A DNA stretch of 47,806 nucleotides from an uncultured Kiritimatiellota bacterium (GTDB taxonomy: Bacteria; Verrucomicrobiota; Kiritimatiellia; RFP12; UBA1067): contig CAKUGW010000006.1 of the NCBI GenBank assembly GCA_934654805.1, positions 1 to 47,806 on the forward strand, read 5' to 3'. The translations under genes were made by a program, and so were the position numbers. Below, piece after piece: positions 32,669 through 42,021 of this stretch. The stretch's first letter is position 1. Every line of letters begins with the position of its first letter. The notes beneath the pieces were generated by a model. The model was not told the origin of the DNA. It did no database searches and worked only from the letters and a program-made list of their open reading frames with translations.

Positions 32669-34362
32669 CGAAAAACCTCTCTCTTTTCGCGGCCGTTACC
32701 CGAAGCTTGCGCTTCGGGCACGGGACAGGGCGCTTCGGGCGCGGGACAGGGCGCTTCGGGCGCGGGACAGGGCGCTTCGGGCACGGGACAGGGCGCTTCG
32801 GGCGCGGAACAGGGCGCTTCGGGCGCGGGACAGGGCGCTTCGGGCGCGGAACAAACGCGCCGTTCAGACGCAAGACACACGCGCGCTTGGGGCCCAGGGC
32901 GCGCGCCTGGTTCGGGCGCGAGGTTGACCGCCGCGCGCGCCCAATCATCGACCTCGGCGAACGTCACGCCGCGATAGGTGATTGGGGCTGCGCCCTGTTC
33001 TGTGCCGGGGGCGCCCTGTTCTGTGCCGGGGGCGCAAGCCCCCGGTCCCCGTCCCCCCTCCGCGATGCATTGGGCGAGGCGGTTCAAGACGAGCGCGTCG
33101 CGGCGCGTCATCGGCTTTTCGCCCGGCACGTGCGGCCACGCCGCCGGCGCGAGCATCAAGAGCCGCCCGTCGGCGCAGGCGTCGAAATGCCGCCCGCCCG
33201 GCTTTTCAAGCGGCGCAAAGCCCTTGTTGCGCAAGACGACGAGCGGCAGGCCCTCGGCAAAGGCCCGGCGCGCGATCTCGCGTTCGCCCTCGCTCACGCA
33301 AGGCGAAAGCAGCGCCGCGCCCTGCCGCGCCCGCGCGAGCAACGCCTCGCTTTTCGCCACGAACGCCGCGCTCTCCGCCGCGACGGCGGGAACGCCCGCC
33401 GCGTCGCGCACGATCTTCAGCCCACCGCCCGCCTTCGGCTCGCGGCGATAGGCGAAGTCGCGCCGCGAGACCTGCACCTGAACGAGCGGGCGGTCGAGCA
33501 GGAATCGGTTGCCAAGGGCCGCGAACGCGCCAACGCCGCCAAGGCCCGGCAAGGGCCGCCGCAGCGCGCCCACGACGCGAAAGAGGCTGGGGTAGAGCCG
33601 CTTGACCGCCAGGCGGCGCGGGTTGTCGCGCAAGTAGTTGAACATCGCGTCGAGCTGCCCAGCGCGAAAGAGAATCGAGTCTTGAAAGCCAGGCGCCCAG
33701 AGGCGCGAGCCACCCGAGACACCCGAAGCTCGCGCTTCGGGCACAGAACAGGGCGCTTCGGGCACAGAACAGGGCGCTTCGGGCACAGAACAGGGCGCTT
33801 CGGGCTCACAACAGGCCCGGCCGCCGCCTGAAACTCGCGCTTCGGGCTCGCAACAGGCCCGGCCGCCACCCGCCTCGCCAACGGCAGCCGCACAACCCTC
33901 GCCCCCCTTGTTCCGTGCCGAGGGCGCAAGCTCCCTGTTCTGTGCCGAGAGCGCGAGCTCCCTGTTCTGTGCCGAGAGCGCGAGCTCTCGGTAGATCTTC
34001 TCGCACCCCGTCTTGAACCCGCCGATCGCGTTGCCGAGCGGCTTTGCCATCGGCCGCGTCACCTCAAGAATCGCGTGAAGGTGGTCGGGCATCAGCTGGC
34101 AGAAAAACGGTTTGATCTCGGGCGTGAAGTCGCCCAGCCGCTTCCAGTGCGCGAGAATCGCCACGCCCAGTTCGCTCGGCTCGATGCGCGCCGTCACCGC
34201 CTCGGGCGGCGCCTTCGGATCGTCGATCACGAGCCGCCCCAGCAGGGGCCGCGCGCGGTCGGCCTGGACGAGCGTCACCTGGTAGATCGCCCGCTGGCGG
34301 TAATCCCAGCCGTCGCACCGCCGCGTCATGCGGTGAACCGTCTCGCGGCGCGCCTCAGCCAT
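32665..34362 (-). CDS. RAYT/IS200-like transposase with C-terminal Rossmann-like extension and repeat linkers
   Basis: 565 residues. Residues 15-255 form a Y1/REP-associated tyrosine transposase: HUH motif DHLH (His94, His96) and candidate nucleophile Tyr243 in NYLRDNPRR. The core is interrupted at about 126-210 by low-complexity repeats (ELALSAQNR three times, EAPCSVP three times). Residues 290-430 (LLSPCVSEGEREIARRAFAE, VVLRNKGF, FDACADGRLLMLAP) look like a nucleotide-binding Rossmann domain of the DprA/SLOG kind, known behind transposases of this type. The last 65 residues are seven-residue PEAPCPA repeats. The start overlaps the upstream GT stop by eight bases and the stop overlaps the next start (ATGA). 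Such an arrangement is odd for a mobile gene. Confidence 0.8.
   Translation of the reverse strand: MAEARRETVHRMTRRCDGWDYRQRAIYQVTLVQADRARPLLGRLVIDDPKAPPEAVTARIEPSELGVAILAHWKRLGDFTPEIKPFFCQLMPDHLHAILEVTRPMAKPLGNAIGGFKTGCEKIYRELALSAQNRELALSAQNRELAPSARNKGGEGCAAAVGEAGGGRACCEPEARVSGGGRACCEPEAPCSVPEAPCSVPEAPCSVPEARASGVSGGSRLWAPGFQDSILFRAGQLDAMFNYLRDNPRRLAVKRLYPSLFRVVGALRRPLPGLGGVGAFAALGNRFLLDRPLVQVQVSRRDFAYRREPKAGGGLKIVRDAAGVPAVAAESAAFVAKSEALLARARQGAALLSPCVSEGEREIARRAFAEGLPLVVLRNKGFAPLEKPGGRHFDACADGRLLMLAPAAWPHVPGEKPMTRRDALVLNRLAQCIAEGGRGPGACAPGTEQGAPGTEQGAAPITYRGVTFAEVDDWARAAVNLAPEPGARPGPQARVCLASERRVCSAPEAPCPAPEAPCSAPEAPCPVPEAPCPAPEAPCPAPEAPCPVPEAQASGNGREKREVFR
32709..32855. repeat. Array A: seven 21-bp tandem repeats in the RAYT-like gene tail
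   Basis: Seven direct copies of a 21-base unit beginning GCGCTTCGGGC and ending GGACAGG or GAACAGG. It encodes PEAPCPA-type heptapeptides on the minus strand. Copies differ only at two positions, so expansion is recent. Confidence 0.9.
32990..33031. repeat. Array C: two 21-bp repeats, inverted relative to array B
   Basis: Two copies of a unit GCGCCCTGTTCTGTGCCGGG plus G. Its reverse complement shares GGCACAGAACAGGGCGC with array B, so the same core sits in opposite orientation. It encodes PGTEQGA twice. Confidence 0.85.
33732..33815. repeat. Array B: four 21-bp repeats inside the transposase core
   Basis: Four copies of a unit starting GCGCTTCGGGCACAGAACAG, the last diverged. It encodes EAPCSVP repeats. 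A larger unit ending CAACAGGCCCGGCCGCC occurs twice just to the right (to about 33872). Confidence 0.85.
33924..33977. repeat. Array D: two 27-bp repeats
   Basis: Two copies of a 27-base unit containing CTCCCTGTTCTGTGCCGAGA, plus a partial third at the left. It encodes ELALSAQNR. The core CCTGTTCTGTGCC is shared with array C and, inverted, with array B. Confidence 0.85.
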
Positions 34363-35308
34363 GACGCAGCCTCCACCACGCACCCTCGGCGAGATAGAGC
34401 GGATATTCAAGCGCGATCTTCGCCCGCACGACCAGTCCCGGACGGCACGGCCGCTGCCCCACGATGAACGGCACGATCTTCGCCTCGTCTTCGACCCAGC
34501 GCGCCCGGTGGCGCGCGACCGCCGCGCCGACGCCCGCCCGCGCCAACGCGACTCGCTCCGGCGCAATGCGCTCCGGTCGGTCAAGGTCAACGAGAAGCCC
34601 GCTCTCGCCGTCGATGATGTACTCGTTCATCGTCGCGTCGTTGTGCGCAACCACGCACTTGCCCATCGCCATCGCCTCCAGGAACGCCATGCCGATGCCC
34701 TCCTTGCGGCGCGGCGCGATCACGGCGCCACAGGACGACAGGCGCGCCAGATACTCGGCGCGCGGCAGGAACTCGTTCGCCCCCTTGACGACGAGTTCAT
34801 AGCCGTCAGATGACGGGAACATCTTCTCGGCCTGTGCGCGCGACACGCCGCCGCGCTCCCACAAGAAGACTTTTTTCGGATCGCCCGCCGATTGCGGCAG
34901 CACCGTCGGATCGGGGAAGTAGCGCACGTCGAGCAGGTTCTTCACGCCGCACCGCCGCGCGTGTGCCGAGACCTTCTCGCAGAACGAGATGACACCCATG
35001 CCGCTCGCGGCGATGCGCCTCCACTGCCAGACGCTGCCCCATTCATTGTCGTACATCGGCACGAACACGTTGACCTTGCCGGGAAAGTAGAATCGCCCGC
35101 GCGCAATCGGGAACTCCCAGATGACGGCGCCGTCCTGGCCGCGCATCGCCGCCTGAGCCCCCGTGCGGTAGGCTTTGGCGTAGCGATGCTCCGTGACCTC
35201 GCCTGCGCGGCACAGAATCTCGACGAAGAAATCGGCCGAGGCCGTCGTGCGGTGGCAGGCATGGTCAATGAACAGGAGTTTTCGCATGGCCGTCATCTTC
35301 GATTTCAT
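34355..35308 (-). CDS. GT4-like (GT-B) glycosyltransferase
   Basis: 317 residues. LLFIDHACHRTTASADFF at the start, a GT-B Rossmann middle with KKVFLWERGGVSRAQAEKMF, and the family motif EGIGMAFLEAMAMGKCVVAHNDATMNEYI, where the Glu pair binds the nucleotide-sugar. A short length suggests a compact GT4-like enzyme. The start at 35308 is chosen because it forms an ATGA overlap with the GT15-like stop; ATGs at 35296 and 35287 are later options. Its final codons CAT GGC TGA contain the start of the RAYT-like gene. Confidence 0.8.
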   Translation of the reverse strand: MKSKMTAMRKLLFIDHACHRTTASADFFVEILCRAGEVTEHRYAKAYRTGAQAAMRGQDGAVIWEFPIARGRFYFPGKVNVFVPMYDNEWGSVWQWRRIAASGMGVISFCEKVSAHARRCGVKNLLDVRYFPDPTVLPQSAGDPKKVFLWERGGVSRAQAEKMFPSSDGYELVVKGANEFLPRAEYLARLSSCGAVIAPRRKEGIGMAFLEAMAMGKCVVAHNDATMNEYIIDGESGLLVDLDRPERIAPERVALARAGVGAAVARHRARWVEDEAKIVPFIVGQRPCRPGLVVRAKIALEYPLYLAEGAWWRLRHG

Positions 35309-36165
35309 GCACCGCATCTCCCGCTCCACACCATGCCAAGGCTCTTCACCTTTTCGACAGCAAGAAATCGGATCGTCGCCCAGTAGTGGTGGAGCATCTC
35401 GCGGAACGTCCGCGTCGGGCGACCGGGAAGCCACTCGTCCTGATGGCGGTAATGCAGCTCAACAAGATGCCAGATCGATTCTCTTGGTAGGCAGTTCATG
35501 ACGCCATAATAGCGGATCGGCGCATCGCCCCAACGATGCTTCCAGATGCCGCCCGCACGATCCACGGCGGCGAAATACGACTGCCAGGCCGCCCTGCGGA
35601 ACCACGCCAGGTCGCAGATTTCAAAATTCGTGTAGAAGATCCTGTAGGGCGGCGGCGACTTGCAGAAGCCGACGTGTGCATGCGCTTCAAAGTGCCGCGC
35701 GATCACCGCCCCCAGCCCCTTGCAGACATGGGGGCGGTCTTTGAGAACCGCTCGATAAGCATAGCGGAAACGCCGCTCGCGCATACGCGCAAAGGCATCG
35801 AACGTCAAAGGCGACAAGATGAACGAGTCGTCGTCAAGGCGCATGTAGTAGTCGTAGTCCGCCAATTCGGGACGCCGGAAGATGTCGTTCGCGAAGAAAT
35901 GGCACATGTGGCGATAACCGCGCTGTCCCGGCGGCAGATCCGCCATTTCAGGCGGAATCGCAGAGAAATCGACGAGGGCTGTCTTCACCTGGATGCCCGA
36001 CGTCCGCCCCGCCAGCTGTTCCGCCTTCAGATTGTCCTCATGGAAAATGAGGACATCCGCCGACGACCACGGGAGAAAATTCCTTTTCAGAAGCGCGAGG
36101 CTGCGTTCTAGCGCGGCAAGGCTCGCCGCATGCCCTCGGACAAGATAGACGACCACGTTCCTCAT
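35305..36165 (-). CDS. GT15-like glycosyltransferase (KRE2/MNT1 type)
   Basis: 286 residues. GYRHMCHFFANDIFR at 83-97, the acidic YYMRLDDDSFI at 106-116, YTNFEICDLAWFR at 178-190 and GGIWKHRWGDAPIRY at 205-219 follow in the order seen in family GT15, the fungal alpha-1,2-mannosyltransferases that build O- and N-linked mannan. Bacterial members are uncommon. It probably transfers a sugar, perhaps mannose, to a surface glycan. The ATG is two bases after the preceding stop, and the stop overlaps the next start (ATGA). Confidence 0.8.
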   Translation of the reverse strand: MRNVVVYLVRGHAASLAALERSLALLKRNFLPWSSADVLIFHEDNLKAEQLAGRTSGIQVKTALVDFSAIPPEMADLPPGQRGYRHMCHFFANDIFRRPELADYDYYMRLDDDSFILSPLTFDAFARMRERRFRYAYRAVLKDRPHVCKGLGAVIARHFEAHAHVGFCKSPPPYRIFYTNFEICDLAWFRRAAWQSYFAAVDRAGGIWKHRWGDAPIRYYGVMNCLPRESIWHLVELHYRHQDEWLPGRPTRTFREMLHHYWATIRFLAVEKVKSLGMVWSGRCGA

Positions 36166-36167
36166 TG

Positions 36168-37241
36168 TCAAAAGCCCCCCTCCGCGCCGTAATACCGGCC
36201 ATACTCGAAATGCGCCGCAAAGGCGCGGCAGCCGGCAAAATAGGCGTCGGGATCGCGGCGGATCTTCGCCAGCGCCATTGGAAGGTCGGCGACCGAGTCG
36301 ACGACCTCTCCGGCATGGAAACGTTCGACGAACGGCACGATCTCGGAAATGCGCGTCATGACGACGGGCAACCCCATCTCGATCGCGCTCTTCACCTTTC
36401 CCGGATCGGCGTAATGCGTCAGGTTGTGGGGCCCCGTATCGTAAAGTGCCAATGCGGCGAAGCACTTCGCAGCCTCGCCGCGCAGTTCGTCATCGGAAAC
36501 GAACCGATCGGGAAAATACACTCGGCCTTCCATGCCGCCCTCGACGATGCGGCGGCGAATCTCGTCGCCGAAACCGTTCGCCGAAGCACCTATCAGAGAC
36601 AACGAATAGTCAGGTGTCCGCGACAGGAAATCGAGTACTTCTTCGACGCCCTGCCCCTTCCGCAGTTGCCCAACGAGCAAGAGGCGATTCGACTGCGGAT
36701 TGCCGAAGCGCGACGGTGGCTTCACGCCCAGCATGAGCGGCGGCGCGTCCGGCAGACCGACGGCCTTCCCGATGGCGTGCGTAAGCGGACGATAGCCCGC
36801 GCAGCGCGGCGCATAGAAGCGCGCGAAGGCGTTGAAGAGACGGCTCTTCGGCGATGCGTCCGGGAAATGGTCCCACTGCCAGAAGACCGTAAGAACATTC
36901 CGCCGGAACATCTTCCCAAACGCGAGAAGCGGGTGCGTGAAGATTGCCGTCACCTCGACCTTGCCGCGCCGGAAGGCGTTCAGCTCGCGGTTCCAATTCC
37001 GCCACAGCCCCACGTAGTAGCCGAGGCAGGACGGCACAAACGCAAACGTCCGTTCCTCGACGAGGCGTCCCTCCTCGTAACGGCGGAAGAGGTGGCACCC
37101 CTTTCCGAATCGCGTCTGGAAATAGAGCAGGCCCAACTGCCGCGTGTTCTCGATGAGAAATTCGTCGAAGTGCCCGCAGAACTGGAAACTCGCCTGGGCG
37201 AAGACGCATTCGTAACGGTAGACCCTATTCTCCACAGACAC
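36168..37241 (-). CDS. GT4-like (GT-B) glycosyltransferase
   Basis: 357 residues. NRLLLVGQLRKGQGVEEVLDFL, YSLSLIGASANGFGDEIRRR, GRVYFPDRFVSDDEL and the donor-site region THYADPGKVKSAIEMGLPVVMTRISE are the usual second half of a GT1/GT4-type enzyme. The N-terminal half is less conserved and should bind the acceptor. Its start overlaps the truncated GT2 gene by 17 bases, an unusually long overlap for this cluster. Confidence 0.8.
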   Translation of the reverse strand: MSVENRVYRYECVFAQASFQFCGHFDEFLIENTRQLGLLYFQTRFGKGCHLFRRYEEGRLVEERTFAFVPSCLGYYVGLWRNWNRELNAFRRGKVEVTAIFTHPLLAFGKMFRRNVLTVFWQWDHFPDASPKSRLFNAFARFYAPRCAGYRPLTHAIGKAVGLPDAPPLMLGVKPPSRFGNPQSNRLLLVGQLRKGQGVEEVLDFLSRTPDYSLSLIGASANGFGDEIRRRIVEGGMEGRVYFPDRFVSDDELRGEAAKCFAALALYDTGPHNLTHYADPGKVKSAIEMGLPVVMTRISEIVPFVERFHAGEVVDSVADLPMALAKIRRDPDAYFAGCRAFAAHFEYGRYYGAEGGF

Positions 37242-37668
37242 CCTCCGACGGCAACCTTGTCTTCGCGCTTCCCCTCCCCGCCGCCCGGAGGTCCAGAGCC
37301 GGCACGTTCATCGTCCCCTGCACGATACCGACCTTCGGATGCCGCTCCATGAAATCGATCAGCGGCGAAAGGGAGTCTTCGTGAACCACCGTGTCGTTGT
37401 TCAGCAGCAGGACATACTCGCGCGTACAGTGCTTCAGCCCGATGTTGTTGCCGCCCGCAAAGCCGAGGTTTCGCGACGTCGCCACGTAGGTCACGTTCGC
37501 GTACGCAGACGCGACCGCGCGCGTCGACGCCTGATTCGCGTTATCGACGACGACAATCTCAGGCCGTGTGCCGTACACGCGCGCCAACGAGGCGAGACAC
37601 GTCCGCAACAGGTCATCGCCCTGCCACGTGACGATGACGACGGACAGCCTGTCGATCCGCGTGCTCAT
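37225..37668 (-). CDS. Truncated GT2-family glycosyltransferase
   Basis: 147 residues, about half of a normal GT2 enzyme. The N-terminal GT-A core is clear: LSVVIVTWQGDDLLRTCL, IVVVDNANQAST, NLGFAGGNNIGLKH and the metal site LLLNNDTVV at about 88-96. Soon after GIVQGTMNVPALD the sequence turns to LRAAGRGSAKTRLPSEGVCGE and stops inside the next gene. The acceptor half is missing. It is probably non-functional or a remnant. The ATG overlaps the preceding stop (ATGA). Confidence 0.8.
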   Translation of the reverse strand: MSTRIDRLSVVIVTWQGDDLLRTCLASLARVYGTRPEIVVVDNANQASTRAVASAYANVTYVATSRNLGFAGGNNIGLKHCTREYVLLLNNDTVVHEDSLSPLIDFMERHPKVGIVQGTMNVPALDLRAAGRGSAKTRLPSEGVCGE

Positions 37669-38459
37669 GCCGACTTCGCGCGCTCCTTCATGCCGACGCC
37701 CAGCAAGTTCTGGATGCGCACGATCAGCGTCCAGGGGAAGACCTTGAACACCAGCGACTTGACGCCCTCGCACACGCGCACCTGCCACGGCGGCAAGCCG
37801 CGCCGGGCGAAGTCGCAGGCCATGCCGTTCGCCTTCAGCACCTGAACGCCATGCGGCTCCCAATAGCCCTTGTGCACGGCATCGACGAACGGGAACTCCT
37901 TCGTCGGCGTGACGAGCAACGGACGCGCCTCGTCCGCCAGCATAAAGGAGCCGTACCGCTCGAACTCCCATGCGCTCCGGTTCCGCGCGGCGAGTCCGCG
38001 CAAGTAGCCGCGATTCCAGATGCCCGCCTGGCAGGTCACGCAATAGGCGACGTTCTTCGGCATTTCGAGGAGCGCGTCCGCCGGCGCGCCAAACGGACGG
38101 CGCCCGGGCGGACTCGGGTTCAGCCGCAGGCTGGCGGCGTCGAACCGCTTCGCCTGTTCGAGCCGCTGAAGGATGCGCGCCGTATCGACTGCCGCCTCAA
38201 GGAAGTAGTCGTTCATCAGCAGCAGCACGTAAGGCGTCGCGATCCGGTCAAGCGCCTCCACGAGCATCCGGCACCATGGCTTGCCCCGTCCCGAAAGGAC
38301 CGCTCGGTCGAAGCCGGCCTCCGCGCCCGTCTCGCCATTGACGACAAGCTCGAAGGGGCAGTCCGGCCAGTGGCGGCGAAAGAGCGCGAGGAACGGCCCT
38401 TCGACGTCGCGATAGGCATCGCAGCTCGTGACCAAGACCGTGCAGTCCGGGTTCTTCAT
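37665..38459 (-). CDS. Putative glycosyltransferase of the glycan cluster
   Basis: 264 residues. CTVLVTSCDAYRDVEGPFLA and FRRHWPDCPFELVVNGE at the start, TPYVLLLMNDYFLEAAVD with an acidic motif near 100, and a C-terminal amphipathic stretch (SLVFKVFPWTLIVRIQNLL) resemble small GT-A-like transferases in capsule loci. I cannot assign a CAZy family. It lies nine bases after topoisomerase IV subunit A and overlaps the GT2 gene by four bases. Confidence 0.65.
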   Translation of the reverse strand: MKNPDCTVLVTSCDAYRDVEGPFLALFRRHWPDCPFELVVNGETGAEAGFDRAVLSGRGKPWCRMLVEALDRIATPYVLLLMNDYFLEAAVDTARILQRLEQAKRFDAASLRLNPSPPGRRPFGAPADALLEMPKNVAYCVTCQAGIWNRGYLRGLAARNRSAWEFERYGSFMLADEARPLLVTPTKEFPFVDAVHKGYWEPHGVQVLKANGMACDFARRGLPPWQVRVCEGVKSLVFKVFPWTLIVRIQNLLGVGMKERAKSA

Positions 38460-38468
38460 GCCGCCGCC

Positions 38469-40673
38469 TCAGTCGAGGACGCCCTTTGACGGCGCCTCCT
38501 TGTCGTCCCACCACGCCCCCTTCGTGAAGGACGCGCGCGCAATGGGCTTCGTCGTCAGCTGCTTGCCCTTCGCGCCCGCCGCGCGCACCTCCACGACCGG
38601 CTTCTGCTCGGCCTTCCCCGTCTCGCGGCTGACGCGCGCGACGGGATCCGTCGGCCGGAAGAACTGCTGGTGGATCTTCTGCCCCTTCGCGGGCTTGTAC
38701 TTCACGTACAGCGTCTCGCCGCACCCCTCGGTGAAGAGGAGGATCTTCGACTTCGGCTTCTCCGGCGCAAGGCGGTATTCCTTGTTGCGGATGAGCCCGC
38801 CGAACGTGAAGCGCTTGATGTAGCTGAACCCGTAGCCGCCCTCCTCGTAGATGCAGGTGAACGTGCGCGTATCGCGGTCCTTCTCCTGGTTGTAGCGGAG
38901 AATCGCCAAAAGCCCCTTGTCGACGAAGATCTTGTCCTCGGGCTGCACCTTCTTGTAGCGGCCGTCCTTCCAGACGAGGATCAGCTCGTCGAGCGACGAG
39001 CACTTGAACACCTCGTCGCCGCCCCGGAGGCCCGCGCCGACGTAGCCGTTCTCCTTGTCCCAGCGCACCGTCAGCTCCGACGCCGTGATCGCCCGCACGT
39101 CGACCTGCTTGAACGCGCCCTTCGCGACCTGCGTGCAGCGCGGATACCTCTTCGCGTATTCGCGGACAAGCCCCTTCAGGTACTTGACGACGAACGCACG
39201 GAGATGCGCGAGATTGTCCTTGACCGCGCCCTCCTCCTTCTCGATCGCCTTGATCTCGTCGCGGTTCTTGTCGATGTCGAACTGGGAGATGCGGCGGATC
39301 GGGATCTTCAGCAGGCGCTCGACGTCCTCGTTCGTGACGTCGCGCCGCAGTTCGCCGCGAAACGGGCGGAACCCCTCCTTCACCGTCGCGAGGATGCCCT
39401 CCATCGTCTTCTCCTGCTCGATGCGCTTGTAGATGCGCTCCTCGATGAAGATGCGGTCAAGCGTCCGCGCGTGGAAGAGGTCGTCAAGCTCCGCGAGGCG
39501 GATCTCCTGCTCGCGCTTCGTGAGCGCCGTGAGGCGCTCGACGTTCTTCTTCAGGATCTCCGAGACGCGCATCAGCTTCGGCCGCCCGTCGTCCAGCACG
39601 ATCGGCCGCGAGGTCAGCGACTTCTCGCAGTTCGTGAAGGCGTAGAGCGCGGTGATCGTCTTCTCCGGGTTCGCGCCGGCCTGCAGCTCCAGCTCGATGC
39701 GCACCGTCTCGGACGTGAGGTCGTTCAGGTGGCGGACGGGCACCTTCTTCTTCTTGATCGCGTCCTCGATGGACTCGGCGAGCGAGTCCGTCGTCTCGCC
39801 CCACGGCAGCTGCGTGATGACGAGCCGGTTCTTGTCCTGCGGCTCGATGACCGCGCGCACCTTCACCTTGCCGAGACCGTCCTGGTAGTCGGAGACGTCC
39901 ATGACGCCGCCGAGCTGGAAGTCGGGATAGACCGCGAACGGCTTCTTCTGGAGGATCGCGATCTCCGCCTCCAGCAGCTCGATGAAGTTGTGCGGCAGGA
40001 TCGCCGTCGAGAGGCCGACCGCGATGCCGTCCGCGCCGAGCATCAGGAGGAGCGGGATCTTCGCGGGCAGGTAGACCGGCTCCTCCTTCCGTCCGTCGTA
40101 GTTCGGCACGAAGGTCGTCGTCTTCCTGTTGAAGACCTCCTTGCGCGCGAGGTCGGTGAGCCGGCACTCGATGTAGCGCGTCGCGGCGTGCGGCATCCCG
40201 GTGAGGAGCGAGCCGTAGTTCCCCTGCCCGTCGATGAGGTAGCCGAGGCCCTTGCCCCACAGCTTGTTCGCCAAGACGCACAGCGCGTCGCCGATGGAGG
40301 CGTCGCCGTGCGGGTGGTACTGCATCGCGTGGCCGACGATGTTCGCGACCTTCGTGTAGCGGCCGTCGTCCTTCTCCCAGAGGGAGTGCATGATGCGCCG
40401 CTGCACGGGCTTGAGGCCGTCCTCCAGCGCGGGAATCGCGCGCGAACAGATGACATACGCCGAATACTGTCGGAAGTTGAAGTCGTAGAGGTCCCGCATC
40501 GGGCCCGTGCCCGTCAGCCCGGCAGGGGGCAGCGCCTGAAGCGTCGGGGCATTCGTCCCGCTGTCCGCCGCCCCCTGTCCCTCGTCCTTCGCCTCGTCTC
40601 GCTTCGCCGCGAACAGGTCGAGGTTGTCGAACAGGCTCGGCGGCTGCTTGTCGTTCGGTTTCTTGTCTGCCAT
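38469..40673 (-). CDS. parC: DNA topoisomerase IV subunit A (gyrase/topo IV type)
   Basis: 734 residues, the ParC rather than GyrA length. FRQYSAYVICSRAIPALEDGLKPVQRRI, YHPHGDASIGDAL and the catalytic Tyr in AATRYIECRLT define the breakage-reunion domain. A long coiled coil (LKIPIRRISQFDIDKNRDEI) follows, then a short C-terminal part with no clear GyrA box, which suits topoisomerase IV. It unlinks daughter chromosomes together with an ATPase subunit (not in the window). It lies between a helicase and the glycan genes, 10 bases from one and nine from the other. Confidence 0.9.
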   Translation of the reverse strand: MADKKPNDKQPPSLFDNLDLFAAKRDEAKDEGQGAADSGTNAPTLQALPPAGLTGTGPMRDLYDFNFRQYSAYVICSRAIPALEDGLKPVQRRIMHSLWEKDDGRYTKVANIVGHAMQYHPHGDASIGDALCVLANKLWGKGLGYLIDGQGNYGSLLTGMPHAATRYIECRLTDLARKEVFNRKTTTFVPNYDGRKEEPVYLPAKIPLLLMLGADGIAVGLSTAILPHNFIELLEAEIAILQKKPFAVYPDFQLGGVMDVSDYQDGLGKVKVRAVIEPQDKNRLVITQLPWGETTDSLAESIEDAIKKKKVPVRHLNDLTSETVRIELELQAGANPEKTITALYAFTNCEKSLTSRPIVLDDGRPKLMRVSEILKKNVERLTALTKREQEIRLAELDDLFHARTLDRIFIEERIYKRIEQEKTMEGILATVKEGFRPFRGELRRDVTNEDVERLLKIPIRRISQFDIDKNRDEIKAIEKEEGAVKDNLAHLRAFVVKYLKGLVREYAKRYPRCTQVAKGAFKQVDVRAITASELTVRWDKENGYVGAGLRGGDEVFKCSSLDELILVWKDGRYKKVQPEDKIFVDKGLLAILRYNQEKDRDTRTFTCIYEEGGYGFSYIKRFTFGGLIRNKEYRLAPEKPKSKILLFTEGCGETLYVKYKPAKGQKIHQQFFRPTDPVARVSRETGKAEQKPVVEVRAAGAKGKQLTTKPIARASFTKGAWWDDKEAPSKGVLD

Positions 40674-40683
40674 CTGCGGATGC

Positions 40684-42003
<1,320 letters not shown>

Positions 42004-42021
42004 CTTCTTCGCTTCCCTGCC

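Noticed and set aside
32709..32855. CRISPR-like array
   Set aside because: The 21-bp units are tandem without spacers, lie in a coding frame, and no cas gene is near.
34363..34590. Upstream extension of the RAYT-like gene
   Set aside because: It would read the upstream glycosyltransferase out of phase; MAEARRETV at 34362 is matched by the deleted copy at 30408.
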